A DNA stretch of 64,000 nucleotides from Reinekea forsetii (GCF_002795845.1 NZ_CP011797.1:2255501-2319500), one strand, 5' to 3'. Counted from the stretch's first letter, positions 28,667-37,848 are shown. The notes: generated from the letters alone by a model not told the origin. A program made the numbers and translations.

Positions 28667-29685
28667 TGGCTGCTCTCCGGTGTCTCCTGAGCCTTGTTGC
28701 GGGCCAGGTCGAGGCGACGTTGGTCGGCCCGGAAGCTATTTTTATCGCGCCGTCGGGCGCCGATATTGTCACGCGCATCGCTGCCGATATGATGCTCGCC
28801 ACGGCTCTCGGCCAACTGCATCTGACGCTGGCGCTCGGCGAACCGCGCCTTCTGTTGCGCCGAGACCGAACCGTAGCAGTGATGGCAGCTGAGTCCGTTT
28901 TGATAATGGGCATGTTGCCGCTCCTGACTTGAGAGCGGCTTGCGGCAGGCGTAACAGAGTTCGAAATCGCCCACTTCCAGACCATGGCCAACCGATACCC
29001 GATTATCAAAGACAAAGCATTGACCGGCCCATAGCGACTCCTGCGCGTCGACCTCTTCAAGGTACTTAAGGATCCCGCCTTGCAAATGGTAGACCTCGTC
29101 AAATCCCTGGGCCTTCAGATAGGCGGTCGATTTTTCACAGCGAATACCACCGGTACAAAACATGGCCACTTTTTTGTGCTTGGCCGGATCCAGCTCTTGT
29201 TTAACATAGGCGGGGAATTCACGGAAGGAGTCGGTCTTGGGATTGACCGCGCCATCGAATGAGCCAATCTGGTATTCGTAGTCGTTGCGGGTGTCGACCA
29301 CCAACACCTCCGGATCGGCGATCAGGGCGTTCCAATCTTTGGCCTGAACATAGGTGCCGGCAATCTTTTGTGGATCGATATTATCGACGCCCATGGTGAC
29401 GATTTCGTTTTTAATCTTCACCTTGGTGCGGTAAAAGGGTTGTTCCTGATGGAAGGATTCCTTGGTGCGGATAGCGGCGAAGGCCGGTTGCGCTTGGAAC
29501 CAGGCGTACAGTGCATCGATCGAGGCGCGGGCGCCGGAGACGGTGCCGTTAATACCCTCTGTGGCCAAAATCAGCGTACCGCGGATCTGATGGGCTTCAA
29601 GAAAGGCTAAGAGCGGCTCGCGCAGGCTCTCGGGTTGGTCCAGATGGACGAAATGGTAGAGCGCACTGACTACAAATTTATTCAT
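28663..29685 (-). CDS. trhO: tRNA uridine(34) hydroxylase TrhO (rhodanese-like, YceA)
   Basis: A 340-residue protein of the UPF0176/TrhO family that hydroxylates tRNA U34 using molecular oxygen. Order: N-terminal acylphosphatase-like domain ([23 protein letters not shown]), rhodanese domain with active loop [12 protein letters not shown] (C177), and a C-terminal Cys pair region ([14 protein letters not shown]) that may bind zinc. I choose the ATG at 29685, with GAGG 7 bases upstream; a longer frame adds 21 unlikely residues. It overlaps trhP by 4 bases, so the oxygen-dependent and prephenate-dependent enzymes for ho5U34 share an operon. Confidence 0.94.
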   Translation of the reverse strand: MNKFVVSALYHFVHLDQPESLREPLLAFLEAHQIRGTLILATEGINGTVSGARASIDALYAWFQAQPAFAAIRTKESFHQEQPFYRTKVKIKNEIVTMGVDNIDPQKIAGTYVQAKDWNALIADPEVLVVDTRNDYEYQIGSFDGAVNPKTDSFREFPAYVKQELDPAKHKKVAMFCTGGIRCEKSTAYLKAQGFDEVYHLQGGILKYLEEVDAQESLWAGQCFVFDNRVSVGHGLEVGDFELCYACRKPLSSQERQHAHYQNGLSCHHCYGSVSAQQKARFAERQRQMQLAESRGEHHIGSDARDNIGARRRDKNSFRADQRRLDLARNKAQETPESSQ

Positions 29686-29829
29686 CGTTACCTCAGCAAA
29701 CTGCATCGTAAATGCAGGGCTACCGATCGGAACACCCGATCGGATCAATTCAGAGCGCGGATTTTACCAGATGATCAAGTCACTGCAATGGCTGATTTAG
29801 CCCGCGGCCGAGCGCGCGCCACCGCATGC

Positions 29830-30849
29830 TCAGAGCTTGGCCGGCAGAGCCTTAATAAAGTTGAGGATATCGGCGCTGACCCGCTCGGTGCTGTCGGGGC
29901 GCACGATCGCGCCGGTGAGCACATGATTGTTGTCCCCCGCCATCGGCGCTGGGCAGATGCGATGCTTGATCGGTGACCCCCACCGGCGCATCAGCGCATC
30001 GGTGTGGCGAGCCTTGACCACCTGATCGAAATCGGAATAGATAAACAGCGTCGGCACCTCGATCTGCTCCACCGGTGAGTCACGCACCGCCTTCACCAGA
30101 GCCGCGACCTGATGCAGGGCGAGGGTCGGATAGCGGTAGGTCCAGTACTTTTTACCGCCCTCATTGGTCGGCTCCCAGCCGTACTCGCGACCGGCCACTA
30201 AGAACACCCAGTGCTGCGCCCAAGGCCATAGAAACAACGGAATAGCCCAATGTTTGGGTTGGAAGTTCGGTGATATCATCACCAGCGCCGCCAGATGAGG
30301 CATAACCGAGGACTGCTGCGCCAACCAGGTCGCCAGGGTTGCACCGGTCGAGGTAGCGATAACGATCACCCGTTCACCGAGCTGATGCGCCACCTGCCAG
30401 GCCTCCATCAGATCGAACAGCCAATCGTTGGCCTTGGCCCGGCCTAAGGCCGCACCAGCGGGACTATCGATACCGTGCCCGGTCAAACGCAGACCATAAT
30501 AGTTAGCGTGCAGAGCTTGGGCGACCTGTTCCGGCACGGGGCTGATTTCTTGCCGAGACGCCGAGAAACCGTGAATATAGAGCACACAGAGCGCGGTGCG
30601 TTTTGGGCGTGATTCGGCCGAGAAGATAATCTTTTTTTCAGCGCCGTCGATGATCTGCTCGATCGCCGCCTCGTGTTGGATCAGGGTCGTGCGTAACGCC
30701 TTTAGATCGGCACTGGTCAGCTGCGCGGGTGGCTTCGGACTTTGGATCCGACTCTTGTGGGGCTGCCAAAACAAGCGGACCGACGTCCGCGGACCGAGTA
30801 AAAACAGCCCCACCAGGGCACCGACTAGAATCCATATCAACACGAGCAT
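29830..30849 (-). CDS. Membrane-anchored alpha/beta hydrolase
   Basis: A 339-residue serine hydrolase with an N-terminal membrane anchor (LVLIWILVGALVGLFLL, residues 2-18). The alpha/beta fold shows the oxyanion block LYIHGFSASRQE, the nucleophile elbow IATSTGATLA (S167; a variant of GxSxG with Ala first), an acid near YSDFDQVV and the His in DNNHVLTG. It resembles carboxylesterase/lysophospholipase-type hydrolases, but the substrate is unknown. The ATG at 30849 is chosen because AGAGGGGGA lies just before it and the anchor follows at once; the open frame continues 75 codons upstream with non-conserved residues. Transcribed alone. Confidence 0.8.
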   Translation of the reverse strand: MLVLIWILVGALVGLFLLGPRTSVRLFWQPHKSRIQSPKPPAQLTSADLKALRTTLIQHEAAIEQIIDGAEKKIIFSAESRPKRTALCVLYIHGFSASRQEISPVPEQVAQALHANYYGLRLTGHGIDSPAGAALGRAKANDWLFDLMEAWQVAHQLGERVIVIATSTGATLATWLAQQSSVMPHLAALVMISPNFQPKHWAIPLFLWPWAQHWVFLVAGREYGWEPTNEGGKKYWTYRYPTLALHQVAALVKAVRDSPVEQIEVPTLFIYSDFDQVVKARHTDALMRRWGSPIKHRICPAPMAGDNNHVLTGAIVRPDSTERVSADILNFIKALPAKL

Positions 30850-31137
30850 TCCCCCTCTCTGCAAATGACCCCAAGGGTCCCTATAAATTTTAGCGGGTTG
30901 GCGGATGTATGCCATCCCATCGGTCTGTCTGCGGACCTTTATCCGCCCTGAATGAGCCCTGGATGAGCCGGAAAGCATAGCAGAGCGACCGAGTAGATGC
31001 ATCGCCCACACAAATGGCTCAGATAGACTAGACTCAAGAGGATTTAACCTCTGTGCCCTCTCCGGCGCGGACATTCACGCGCCCGGCAGGCACAACGCGG
31101 CGCACCCCGACAATTAAGTGTCACTTTGGAGTAGCCC

Positions 31138-31446
31138 ATGGCAGTCAAGAAAAAGTATCTTAAATCCAAGCCGATCTGCAAATGCACCTTTAGCCTACCC
31201 AAGGCCGCGGCCCCCAATGCGGACCGGGTCACCCTGGTGGGCGACTTCAATAACTGGGCCGAAACGACGCTGGAATTGAAGCAACTGAAGTCCGGCGAAT
31301 TTCGGGTCGACCTGGATTTGCCGATCGGCCAACAATACCAATATCGTTATCTGATCGACGGCACCTGCTGGGCTAATGATTGGGCCGCCGATGACTATGT
31401 ACGCGTGCCGGAATACGGCACCGACAATTCGGTGCTCAGTCTCTAG
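31138..31446 (+). CDS. Stand-alone CBM48 / isoamylase N-terminal-domain protein
   Basis: A 102-residue protein consisting of one early-set immunoglobulin-like domain: KAAAPNADRVTLVGDFNNWAE, then alternating strands and YQYRYLIDGTCWANDWAADDY. This is the glycogen-binding CBM48 fold found in branching enzyme and AMPK-beta, here without a catalytic domain. It may bind glycogen or another alpha-glucan or act as a regulatory module. No glycogen genes are in the window. An A-rich, Lys-rich N-terminus (AVKKKYLKSK) precedes the domain. A hexanucleotide repeat begins 14 bases after its stop. Confidence 0.85.
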   Translation: MAVKKKYLKSKPICKCTFSLPKAAAPNADRVTLVGDFNNWAETTLELKQLKSGEFRVDLDLPIGQQYQYRYLIDGTCWANDWAADDYVRVPEYGTDNSVLSL

Positions 31447-31459
31447 CGTGCGGCCGACT

Positions 31460-31507
31460 TCGCATTTGCAATCGCTTTTGCAATTGCATTCGCACTCGCA
31501 TTCGCAC
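31460..31507. repeat. Degenerate tandem hexanucleotide repeat
   Basis: Eight consecutive 6-base units of the form TYGCNN (TCGCAT, TTGCAA, TCGCTT, TTGCAA, TTGCAT, TCGCAC, TCGCAT, TCGCAC), 48 bases in all, immediately downstream of the CBM48 gene. It is non-coding on the plus strand. The length is variable-number-tandem-repeat-like, though units differ. Confidence 0.8.
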
Positions 31508-31656
31508 CAATATGAAGCATTATCGCCTTTGACGCACCCATTGAAGGCGCCTTAGAGCACGCCGCCAAGGCCATTGCACCCTTGGGTCGCCCATTAGCCG
31601 CCCCGACCGCGCGGCTGCACCACGAATACGCACAAACCCCACCATTTTGAACCATT

Positions 31657-31672
31657 CGGCACAGATTTCGCA
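31657..31672 (+). promoter_or_regulatory. Sigma54 promoter of amt
   Basis: CGGCACAGATTTCGCA keeps the diagnostic GG-N10-GC spacing (GG at 31658-31659, GC at 31670-31671) and matches TGGCAC-N5-TTGCA at all but two places. It would give a leader of about 65 bases for amt. Nitrogen-controlled sigma54 transcription of ammonium transporters is common. Confidence 0.72.
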
Positions 31673-31709
31673 TAGTCTCTAAACAGAAACCCCTTTTTAA
31701 ACAAAAACA

Positions 31710-31724
31710 GCACCACCAAGGTGC
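31710..31724. promoter_or_regulatory. NtrC-like palindrome in the amt leader
   Basis: GCACC-ACCAA-GGTGC, perfect 5-base arms with a 5-base spacer, identical in arms and spacing to the NtrC site GCACC-N5-GGTGC. It lies downstream of the predicted sigma54 promoter, between it and the TTG start, an unusual position for an enhancer. Confidence 0.55.
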
Positions 31725-31749
31725 GTAACCTGCTCGCAGAGAGGCTCTT

Positions 31750-32964
31750 TTGGACATACTAAACAGTGCAGTCGAAAACCTGGTCAATGGTACCAACACC
31801 CTATTTATCTTGCTTGGCGCCATTATGGTGCTCTTTATGCACGCCGGCTTTGCCTTCTTAGAGGTCGGTACCGTCCGGCATAAGAATCAGGTCAATGCCC
31901 TGGTAAAGATCATCACCGACTTCGGCATTTCAACCATCGCCTACTTTTTTATCGGTTACTGGGTGGCCTACGGTTCGAGCTTTTTTTCCAGCGCCAGCGA
32001 GTTGACCGCGAACAACGGCTACGATCTGGTTAAGTTTTTCTTTCTGCTCACCTTTGCAGCGGCCATTCCGGCCATCGTATCGGGCGGCATTGCGGAACGC
32101 GCGCGCTTCAACCCCTTCTTGGTGGCCTCGTTCTTTATTGTTGCGCTGGTCTATCCCTTCTTTGAAGGCCTGATCTGGAACGGCAACTTCGGTTATCAAG
32201 CTTGGTTGGCCGATACCTTTGGCGCACCCTTCCACGACTTTGCCGGCTCCATTGTGGTGCACGCGGTCGGCGGTTGGATTGCCTTTGCCGCCATCTATGT
32301 GCTCGGCTCACGCTATGGCCGCTTTCGTAATGGTCGCCTAGTCGCCTTTGCGCCCTCGAACATTCCTTTTTTAGCGCTCGGCGCCTGGATCCTCACGGTG
32401 GGTTGGTTTGGCTTTAACGTGATGTCGGCGCAGACGATCGAGGCGATTTCAGGTCTGGTCGCGGTGAACAGCTTGATGGCCATGGTCGGGGGCACTTTGT
32501 TGGCCCTGGTGGTCGGTAAAAACGATCCGGGCTTTATTCACAACGGGCCCTTAGCGGGTCTGGTGGCGGTCTGTGCCGGCTCCGATCTGATGCATCCGAT
32601 CGGCGCATTGATCACCGGCGCCATTGCCGGCGGACTCTTTGTCTATATCTTCACCTGGGCGCAGAACAACCTGACAAAGTTCGATGATGTGCTCGGTGTC
32701 TGGCCCCTGCACGGCTTGTGTGGCCTATGGGGTGGCATAGCCGCCGGTATCTTCGGTCTGGAGAGCTTGGGTGGTTTGGGCGGCGTTAGCTTTATGGCGC
32801 AACTGATCGGTTCCTTAGCCGGCATTGCCGTGGCACTGATTGGCGGCTTTATCGTCTACGGCCTGGTCAATAAGATATCGCCGCTGCGCTTGTCTCAGGA
32901 AGAAGAATATAACGGGGCCGATCTGTCGATCCACAAGATCGGTGCGACCTCGATGGACGATTAG
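31750..32964 (+). CDS. amt: Ammonium transporter (Amt family)
   Basis: A 404-residue channel-like ammonium transporter with about 11 membrane segments. The twin pore histidines are seen in SIVVHAVGG and WPLHGLCGLWGG; the block FAFLEVGTVRHKNQVNAL near the N-terminus and the conserved Asp-bearing region are typical. There is no cleavable signal peptide. The start is TTG, with GAGAGG five to ten bases upstream; no in-frame ATG precedes the first membrane segment. No glnK is adjacent. A sigma54 promoter and an NtrC-like site upstream suggest induction by nitrogen limitation. A hairpin at 32989-33009 lies between it and the convergent fliD. Confidence 0.95.
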   Translation: MDILNSAVENLVNGTNTLFILLGAIMVLFMHAGFAFLEVGTVRHKNQVNALVKIITDFGISTIAYFFIGYWVAYGSSFFSSASELTANNGYDLVKFFFLLTFAAAIPAIVSGGIAERARFNPFLVASFFIVALVYPFFEGLIWNGNFGYQAWLADTFGAPFHDFAGSIVVHAVGGWIAFAAIYVLGSRYGRFRNGRLVAFAPSNIPFLALGAWILTVGWFGFNVMSAQTIEAISGLVAVNSLMAMVGGTLLALVVGKNDPGFIHNGPLAGLVAVCAGSDLMHPIGALITGAIAGGLFVYIFTWAQNNLTKFDDVLGVWPLHGLCGLWGGIAAGIFGLESLGGLGGVSFMAQLIGSLAGIAVALIGGFIVYGLVNKISPLRLSQEEEYNGADLSIHKIGATSMDD

Positions 32965-32988
32965 GCCCACGCCTGATTGCCCGCCGCG

Positions 32989-33009
32989 CACGCCACCTTC
33001 GGCGGCGTG
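32989..33009. terminator. Hairpin between convergent amt and fliD
   Basis: CACGCCACC, a TTC loop, then GGCGGCGTG, with one mismatch in nine pairs. No T-run follows on either strand, so it is at most a weak terminator for the two convergent genes. Confidence 0.45.
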
Positions 33010-33094
33010 GCTGGCCTAACAATGGGTCTAGCAGCGGAACTCCTGAACGGAGAGCGCGACAGGCGTCCCGCCACTGGGGCAATCATCATTGGCG

Positions 33095-36000
33095 TTAGTC
33101 GTTCGAACCGTTCATGGCATCAAATTGCTGGGTCAGGAAGTCAGAGACGTTATTGAGTCGACTGATCAGCTTATCGTTGAACAGAAACTGTGATCGTAAA
33201 CGAGCTTCATAGACGGACACCCGCTCATCGACGGCGGTACGTGCAACAACTATTTCTGCTTGGTCCTCTACCAGTTTGGCTTCCTTAACCGTGAGCAAGC
33301 CCTTACTCAATAGGATACTGTTAAACAGATCGTCCAATTTTGACATCGCGCCCTGCACATAGGTCACCGTTCCGCGCTCACCCGTGCGCGTGCCACCGAT
33401 ACTTAACATTAGGCCTGCGGCTGCATCCAGACTCCCGGCAACATCGTTACCGGAAACGCCGGTCGTACTGGTCGTAAGGCCAAAGATATTAATGCCTCCG
33501 GTGGTAATGTCACTCACCTTTGCGGTGGAACTGGCGCCGGTACTGGTTGAAAAAATACCAAAGGTGTTGGTCGTCTCATCATACTGTACGTCAACGCCTC
33601 GACTTGCGGCAGACAACAGGGTGTCGGCATTAATCTGAGTTTTCAGTTCCGCGGCCAGGGCGTCGCCAGTGGCATAGGCGCCGCTAGTCAGGGTGATGGT
33701 TCCCGACTCGGTGCCGTCTATCAACACCTTCAGCGTATTATTTGTGCCATCGATCACTTCCGCTACCGAGAAATCGGCTGCGAGGCCGCCGAGTATATAA
33801 CCATTTGTCGCCGCGGCATTGCCGTTGGCGGCGGTCAGGTACTGCCCTACCCCCGTTGCGGTGAGGCCATTGATAGAGCCTTCAACATCCTGACCTGTGT
33901 TCGTTTCAGTCCCGCTTTGATTGACAGCAGACAAGCCCAGTTGAACGGTTGAGGCGAGCGAGAGATTCGACAGGGTCACGTCTGTGCTGTTGTCGAAGGC
34001 AATAATAAAACTGCCCTTGCCGGTAGCGTCCTGGACAAAGGTTACGGTGCTAAGCGAGTCAAAACCGCTATACGTGCCTTTGTCGAGGCCAAAGCTGTCT
34101 AAACCATTGATAATTTGCGCCCCGGCCGTGATGCCCAGATAGGTCGCCGCGTTGGTATCGGCCGAGCTAATCTGGATCGACGCGTCCGCACCAAAGGTGG
34201 TTTCGGTCGGCAGGCCGTTTTTACTGACCGTCTCGAAATACACCTGGTTTGAGGTGTTCAGCCGTGCGACCACATCGCCCGCGGCAAATTCGCCACCGCC
34301 CCCGGCTGCGGTGAGCGCGGTGTCGAGCGCTTCTTGGATCATGGCCAGATTGCTGACGCCATTATTGGTGCCGGTCGTGCCATCGCCATTAATCGTCATA
34401 GCGATGGCAATGCCGTCGACCAACAGGCTCACAGTTGCCGGGTTCGAGCTGAAGTCTTTACCGGTCGATAAAGCGACGCCGTCAATGGGAGTGCCGGCGG
34501 CGGTGCTCGAACCGATGCCATCGCTGGTAATTGCCAAACTTTGCCCAGAACCGGTGGCGGCCGTCGTCAGAACCAGGCCGTTACTGTCCAAGCTGGCGGT
34601 CACCAGCCCATTCAAGGAGGTTCCACCGGAACCGGTAGTGCTGTCGATACCAGCCTGAATGGCCTGCAAATTGGTTAGGCTGGTATCGGCACTGTCTACG
34701 GTGACGAGATAGTCTTCACCATTCAAGGTAAAGCCAAACTGCGCCTCATCGGAGCTAAAGTCGATGGCGGCGGCCAGGCTGCGGGAACCCTTTTCAGTAG
34801 CCGCGCCCTGGGCACCTGCTGCTATATTGGCGTCGGCGTTAATTTTAGCCTGGATGGCGGTGGCCAGATCGGCGCCGGTTTGATAGGTCGCATCGGGAAT
34901 AACAATGCTCGACGCTGCGGTCACACTGCCTTGCCGATTGCTATAGGCCAAGTCAAAGCTGGCACCGGCGATGGCCACACCTGATGTGCCCACGCCATCG
35001 GCGATACCCAAATAATTGAGGTTGGTTACACTGCTGGCGGAGATGGTCAAGGTCTCGCTGCCGCTGGCGGGGCTGGTGCGCATCACCAGGCGATCACTGC
35101 TGTTAAATTCAGCTGTCACTAAACCAGGACTGAAGGCGTTGTTCAGTTGCCCTTGAATATAGGTTAGGACGTCGCTGCGGTCTCGCTCGGTCACTACATT
35201 GCCACTGGTGTCATAGACATCGGACCAATCTTGATTGAGAGTGATGGCTTTCGCCGTGTTATCGAAGCCACTGCCGGTGCCGGTCAGGGTTATGGTAAAG
35301 CTGGCCGGATTGCTGGCAAAGTTAACCCCCTGCGCGGCGGTCAGCGTCTGAGTGCCGGGTGACGAACTGGCACCAAAGCCAATATCATTGAGGTTACTGA
35401 ATGAGCTGCCGGTATATTCACCACTGCCGGCACTGGTAAAGCCAAGCGTGTTGGCGACCAGTGGATCACCAGCGCCCATGGAGACTTCAGAACTTGCGCC
35501 ATACTTGCTCGAGACGATATTGAATCGGTCCTCGGCATCATCAAAACTGACCGTGACGTTCTGGCTGGTAAAGGCCTGATTGATTGAGGTCTGCAACATC
35601 AGTCCTAGGTCGTCGCCACTGCTATAGGCGCCCTGGGTCAAGGTGACGGTTTTGGTGGTGCCATCCACGGTCATGGCAAACTGATCGTTGACATCGGATA
35701 TCTGGACATCGCTTGCAAAGGCCAAAGCGGAGCTGGTCAGGCCCGTAAAGCTGCCCTGAGTCGCCACCTGATCAATCTCTACCGCATAGGTGCCCGGCTG
35801 GGTATTAGTGCCCACGATAACAACGCTCACTTGGGCATCGCTGGTCTGCGTATCGGTGGCCAACAGGCCGGTGACGCTTTGGGCGTCTGCTTTCATAGCC
35901 GCTTCGAACACAGTTCGATCGAAGGTGAGATTATAATTATCATTTTGGTCAGTCGTGATGCCTAAATCGAGCAGCGTTGAGTAGCTCGATCCGGTGACTC

Positions 36001-37024
36001 CAGAAACGATATCGCTAACGCCACTGCGCAGTTGGGTATGTACAGTCCGCAGCACATTGTCGCCCAAAAGAATTCCGCCCAGGTTGTCGGCCGAATTATA
36101 CTGGGTCAACTGATCATAAATGTCTTTGTATTCGTTATATTTGGTAACAAAATCGTCCAACTTATCGCCGATTTCCGCAGTATCTCGAGCAACCGTTAGG
36201 GTCAGCGCCGTGGTGTTGGTTTCGGTTAAGTTGATGGTGACACCCTTAACCACTTGGTTCAGGCTATTTGTGGCGCTTGTGACAGGCAAGCCATTAATCT
36301 GAATTAGCGCATCTTTTCCATCTTGGGTTTGCGTCATATTCGAACTGGAATTCTGCGCGCTGTTATAGGCCAAGGCCTGCAACCCGGCGTCGCCGACAGC
36401 GGTGATTTCCATCGATGTGGCGGCACCGGTCGACTCACTGGTCGTTAGTAAGCGATATCCGGTACCGTCGAAGACGACTGATGCGGACACACCAAAATTG
36501 CCATTATTGATGGCATCGCGCACACCGCCGAGTGAGTTGTTGGCCGAGCTGATGGTTAACACGCCTGGGTCGATACTGGCATCCTGGCTAAAGCTTTGAT
36601 AGTTACCCGATGCATCATAGCTGGTGGTGCCAAATTTAAAGGTCAGGGTACCGGTACCTAGGGTATCGTCCACTGAGCTGTATTGATTGCTGGCCAAAGA
36701 ATGGGCTTGGGCCACCGCATCGACTTTGATGCGATAGGTGCCAGGCTGGGCACCACTGGCAGTTGTAGCGGTCAAGACCGATTCCTGAGATGAGCTGGCG
36801 GTATTGCTCTGAATGGTCGTGGCTTTGGCGAGACTGCTGATACTAGTTTGCAGGCCGTCCATTACCGTACGCACTTCCGCAAAAGCGGAAATTTTCGCCT
36901 CGACCCGTGCCGATTTTGAATCCAAGCGGAGATCGCTAACCGCTCTATCTGCCGCCACCAACTGGTCCACCAACTCAGACGTCAACAGGCCAGAGCCTAC
37001 ACCGAGAGATTGTATACCTGCCAT
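33095..37024 (-). CDS. fliD: Flagellar hook-associated protein 2 (filament cap), greatly enlarged
   Basis: About 1309 residues, more than twice the usual 450-680. The N-terminal FliD_N domain (IQSLGVGSGLLTSELVDQLVAADR) and the C-terminal FliD_C coiled region (VYEARLRSQFLFNDKLISRLNNVSDFL) are intact, so it should cap the growing filament. Between them, from about residue 380 to 1190, lie repeated beta-alpha-beta modules of the flagellin-hook-IN type, each with a pattern like AMTVDGTTKTVTL, then GAYSSGDDL, then an amphipathic helix and a strand. The ATG at 37024 is preferred (AGGTGA spaced 5 bases); an upstream in-frame start adds six residues. Driven by a sigma28 promoter at 37114-37140. fliS does not follow. 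Confidence 0.92.
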   Translation of the reverse strand: MAGIQSLGVGSGLLTSELVDQLVAADRAVSDLRLDSKSARVEAKISAFAEVRTVMDGLQTSISSLAKATTIQSNTASSSQESVLTATTASGAQPGTYRIKVDAVAQAHSLASNQYSSVDDTLGTGTLTFKFGTTSYDASGNYQSFSQDASIDPGVLTISSANNSLGGVRDAINNGNFGVSASVVFDGTGYRLLTTSESTGAATSMEITAVGDAGLQALAYNSAQNSSSNMTQTQDGKDALIQINGLPVTSATNSLNQVVKGVTINLTETNTTALTLTVARDTAEIGDKLDDFVTKYNEYKDIYDQLTQYNSADNLGGILLGDNVLRTVHTQLRSGVSDIVSGVTGSSYSTLLDLGITTDQNDNYNLTFDRTVFEAAMKADAQSVTGLLATDTQTSDAQVSVVIVGTNTQPGTYAVEIDQVATQGSFTGLTSSALAFASDVQISDVNDQFAMTVDGTTKTVTLTQGAYSSGDDLGLMLQTSINQAFTSQNVTVSFDDAEDRFNIVSSKYGASSEVSMGAGDPLVANTLGFTSAGSGEYTGSSFSNLNDIGFGASSSPGTQTLTAAQGVNFASNPASFTITLTGTGSGFDNTAKAITLNQDWSDVYDTSGNVVTERDRSDVLTYIQGQLNNAFSPGLVTAEFNSSDRLVMRTSPASGSETLTISASSVTNLNYLGIADGVGTSGVAIAGASFDLAYSNRQGSVTAASSIVIPDATYQTGADLATAIQAKINADANIAAGAQGAATEKGSRSLAAAIDFSSDEAQFGFTLNGEDYLVTVDSADTSLTNLQAIQAGIDSTTGSGGTSLNGLVTASLDSNGLVLTTAATGSGQSLAITSDGIGSSTAAGTPIDGVALSTGKDFSSNPATVSLLVDGIAIAMTINGDGTTGTNNGVSNLAMIQEALDTALTAAGGGGEFAAGDVVARLNTSNQVYFETVSKNGLPTETTFGADASIQISSADTNAATYLGITAGAQIINGLDSFGLDKGTYSGFDSLSTVTFVQDATGKGSFIIAFDNSTDVTLSNLSLASTVQLGLSAVNQSGTETNTGQDVEGSINGLTATGVGQYLTAANGNAAATNGYILGGLAADFSVAEVIDGTNNTLKVLIDGTESGTITLTSGAYATGDALAAELKTQINADTLLSAASRGVDVQYDETTNTFGIFSTSTGASSTAKVSDITTGGINIFGLTTSTTGVSGNDVAGSLDAAAGLMLSIGGTRTGERGTVTYVQGAMSKLDDLFNSILLSKGLLTVKEAKLVEDQAEIVVARTAVDERVSVYEARLRSQFLFNDKLISRLNNVSDFLTQQFDAMNGSND

Positions 37025-37113
37025 CTTGTCACCTATGCCCAATCAATCACTAAACAATGCAATAACCAAACCAAGACTTAAGCGGATATGCATAGGTTCT
37101 CACGCTCAACCCT

Positions 37114-37140
37114 GTATCGGCGGCTTTGTTGAAAACTTTA
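37114..37140 (-). promoter_or_regulatory. Sigma28 (FliA) promoter of fliD
   Basis: On the minus strand TAAAGTTT, 11 bases, GCCGATAC: 15 of 16 positions agree with the enterobacterial FliA consensus TAAAGTTT-N11-GCCGATAA. It lies ~90 bases before the fliD start. Confidence 0.9.
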
Positions 37141-37287
37141 GTTTAGGGGCCTAAAAAGCGCGTGCGGGGTCGTGGCATCGATAGCCCGACCAGCGCGATA
37201 GGTATCGTCACGGTCGCCATGTGCATGGCCACCGCCGAGGCTCGCCCTCCAGACAGCGCACCTCGGGGAATCGGTTTTGTCACAGGC

Positions 37288-37316
37288 AAAAAAAAACCCA
37301 CCAAGATGGGTTTTTT
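37288..37316. terminator. Bidirectional terminator between flaG and fliD
   Basis: An A-run, ACCCA, then CCAAGA, TGGGT and a T-run; on the minus strand this terminates flaG 18 bases after its stop. Together with the sigma28 promoter at 37114-37140 it shows fliD is transcribed separately from flaG. Confidence 0.88.
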
Positions 37317-37333
37317 AACAGGACCTAAGACGG

Positions 37334-37747
37334 CTAGACTTGCGCGCTAAACAGCAGCAACGGTTCGTCTTGATTCAATCGTTGGGCCAACGTTAAGGCT
37401 TCTTCATTTGGGAATTGACGGATCAATTCTTCAGAGACCTTGTCGTACACGCGCACCACCGTTTGACCGGAATCGTCGTCTACCTGAAACTCAAGGGTTC
37501 GTTCCGCACCCTGAACATAACTATTGAGTTGCGCGACAGCCTTGATCACTTCGTCCTTTTGGACCTGGGCTTTCTGGTCGCTTGACTTGTCAGCCTGGCC
37601 GTCTTTGGCTTTCTTGGCCTGCTGCATGTCAGCCTGGCGGACATCGGTTAACACCGCATCTCTGGGTGTGTTGCTCTTGACTTCTACTTTCTGGCTCGGC
37701 GCGATATTCTTCGCTGTCTGCATGGATTGTAGGTTAATTTCATTCAT
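37334..37747 (-). CDS. flaG: FlaG family flagellar protein
   Basis: A 137-residue protein with a variable, Lys/Gln-rich N-terminal half and the conserved FlaG domain (ERTLEFQVDDDSGQTVVRVYDKVSEELIRQFPNEEALTLAQRL) at residues ~80-130. FlaG influences filament length in several polar flagellates. The order flagellin-flaG-fliD is the standard one. It starts 101 bases after the flagellin stop and may be partly co-transcribed with it. Confidence 0.9.
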   Translation of the reverse strand: MNEINLQSMQTAKNIAPSQKVEVKSNTPRDAVLTDVRQADMQQAKKAKDGQADKSSDQKAQVQKDEVIKAVAQLNSYVQGAERTLEFQVDDDSGQTVVRVYDKVSEELIRQFPNEEALTLAQRLNQDEPLLLFSAQV

Positions 37748-37848
37748 AAAAACCTCGAAACTCTAATCGATTACCCCACCATTAGAAGAATAATGGGGGC
37801 TAGCATCCGGCTGGGCCGCCTCGCGGCGGGCGTCACCGGACCTACCTA

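Noticed and set aside
31443-31823. Minus-strand frame over the hexanucleotide repeat encoding an Ala/Asn/Lys repeat peptide
   Set aside because: It overlaps the amt start and promoter; the peptide repeat simply reflects the 6-base DNA repeat.
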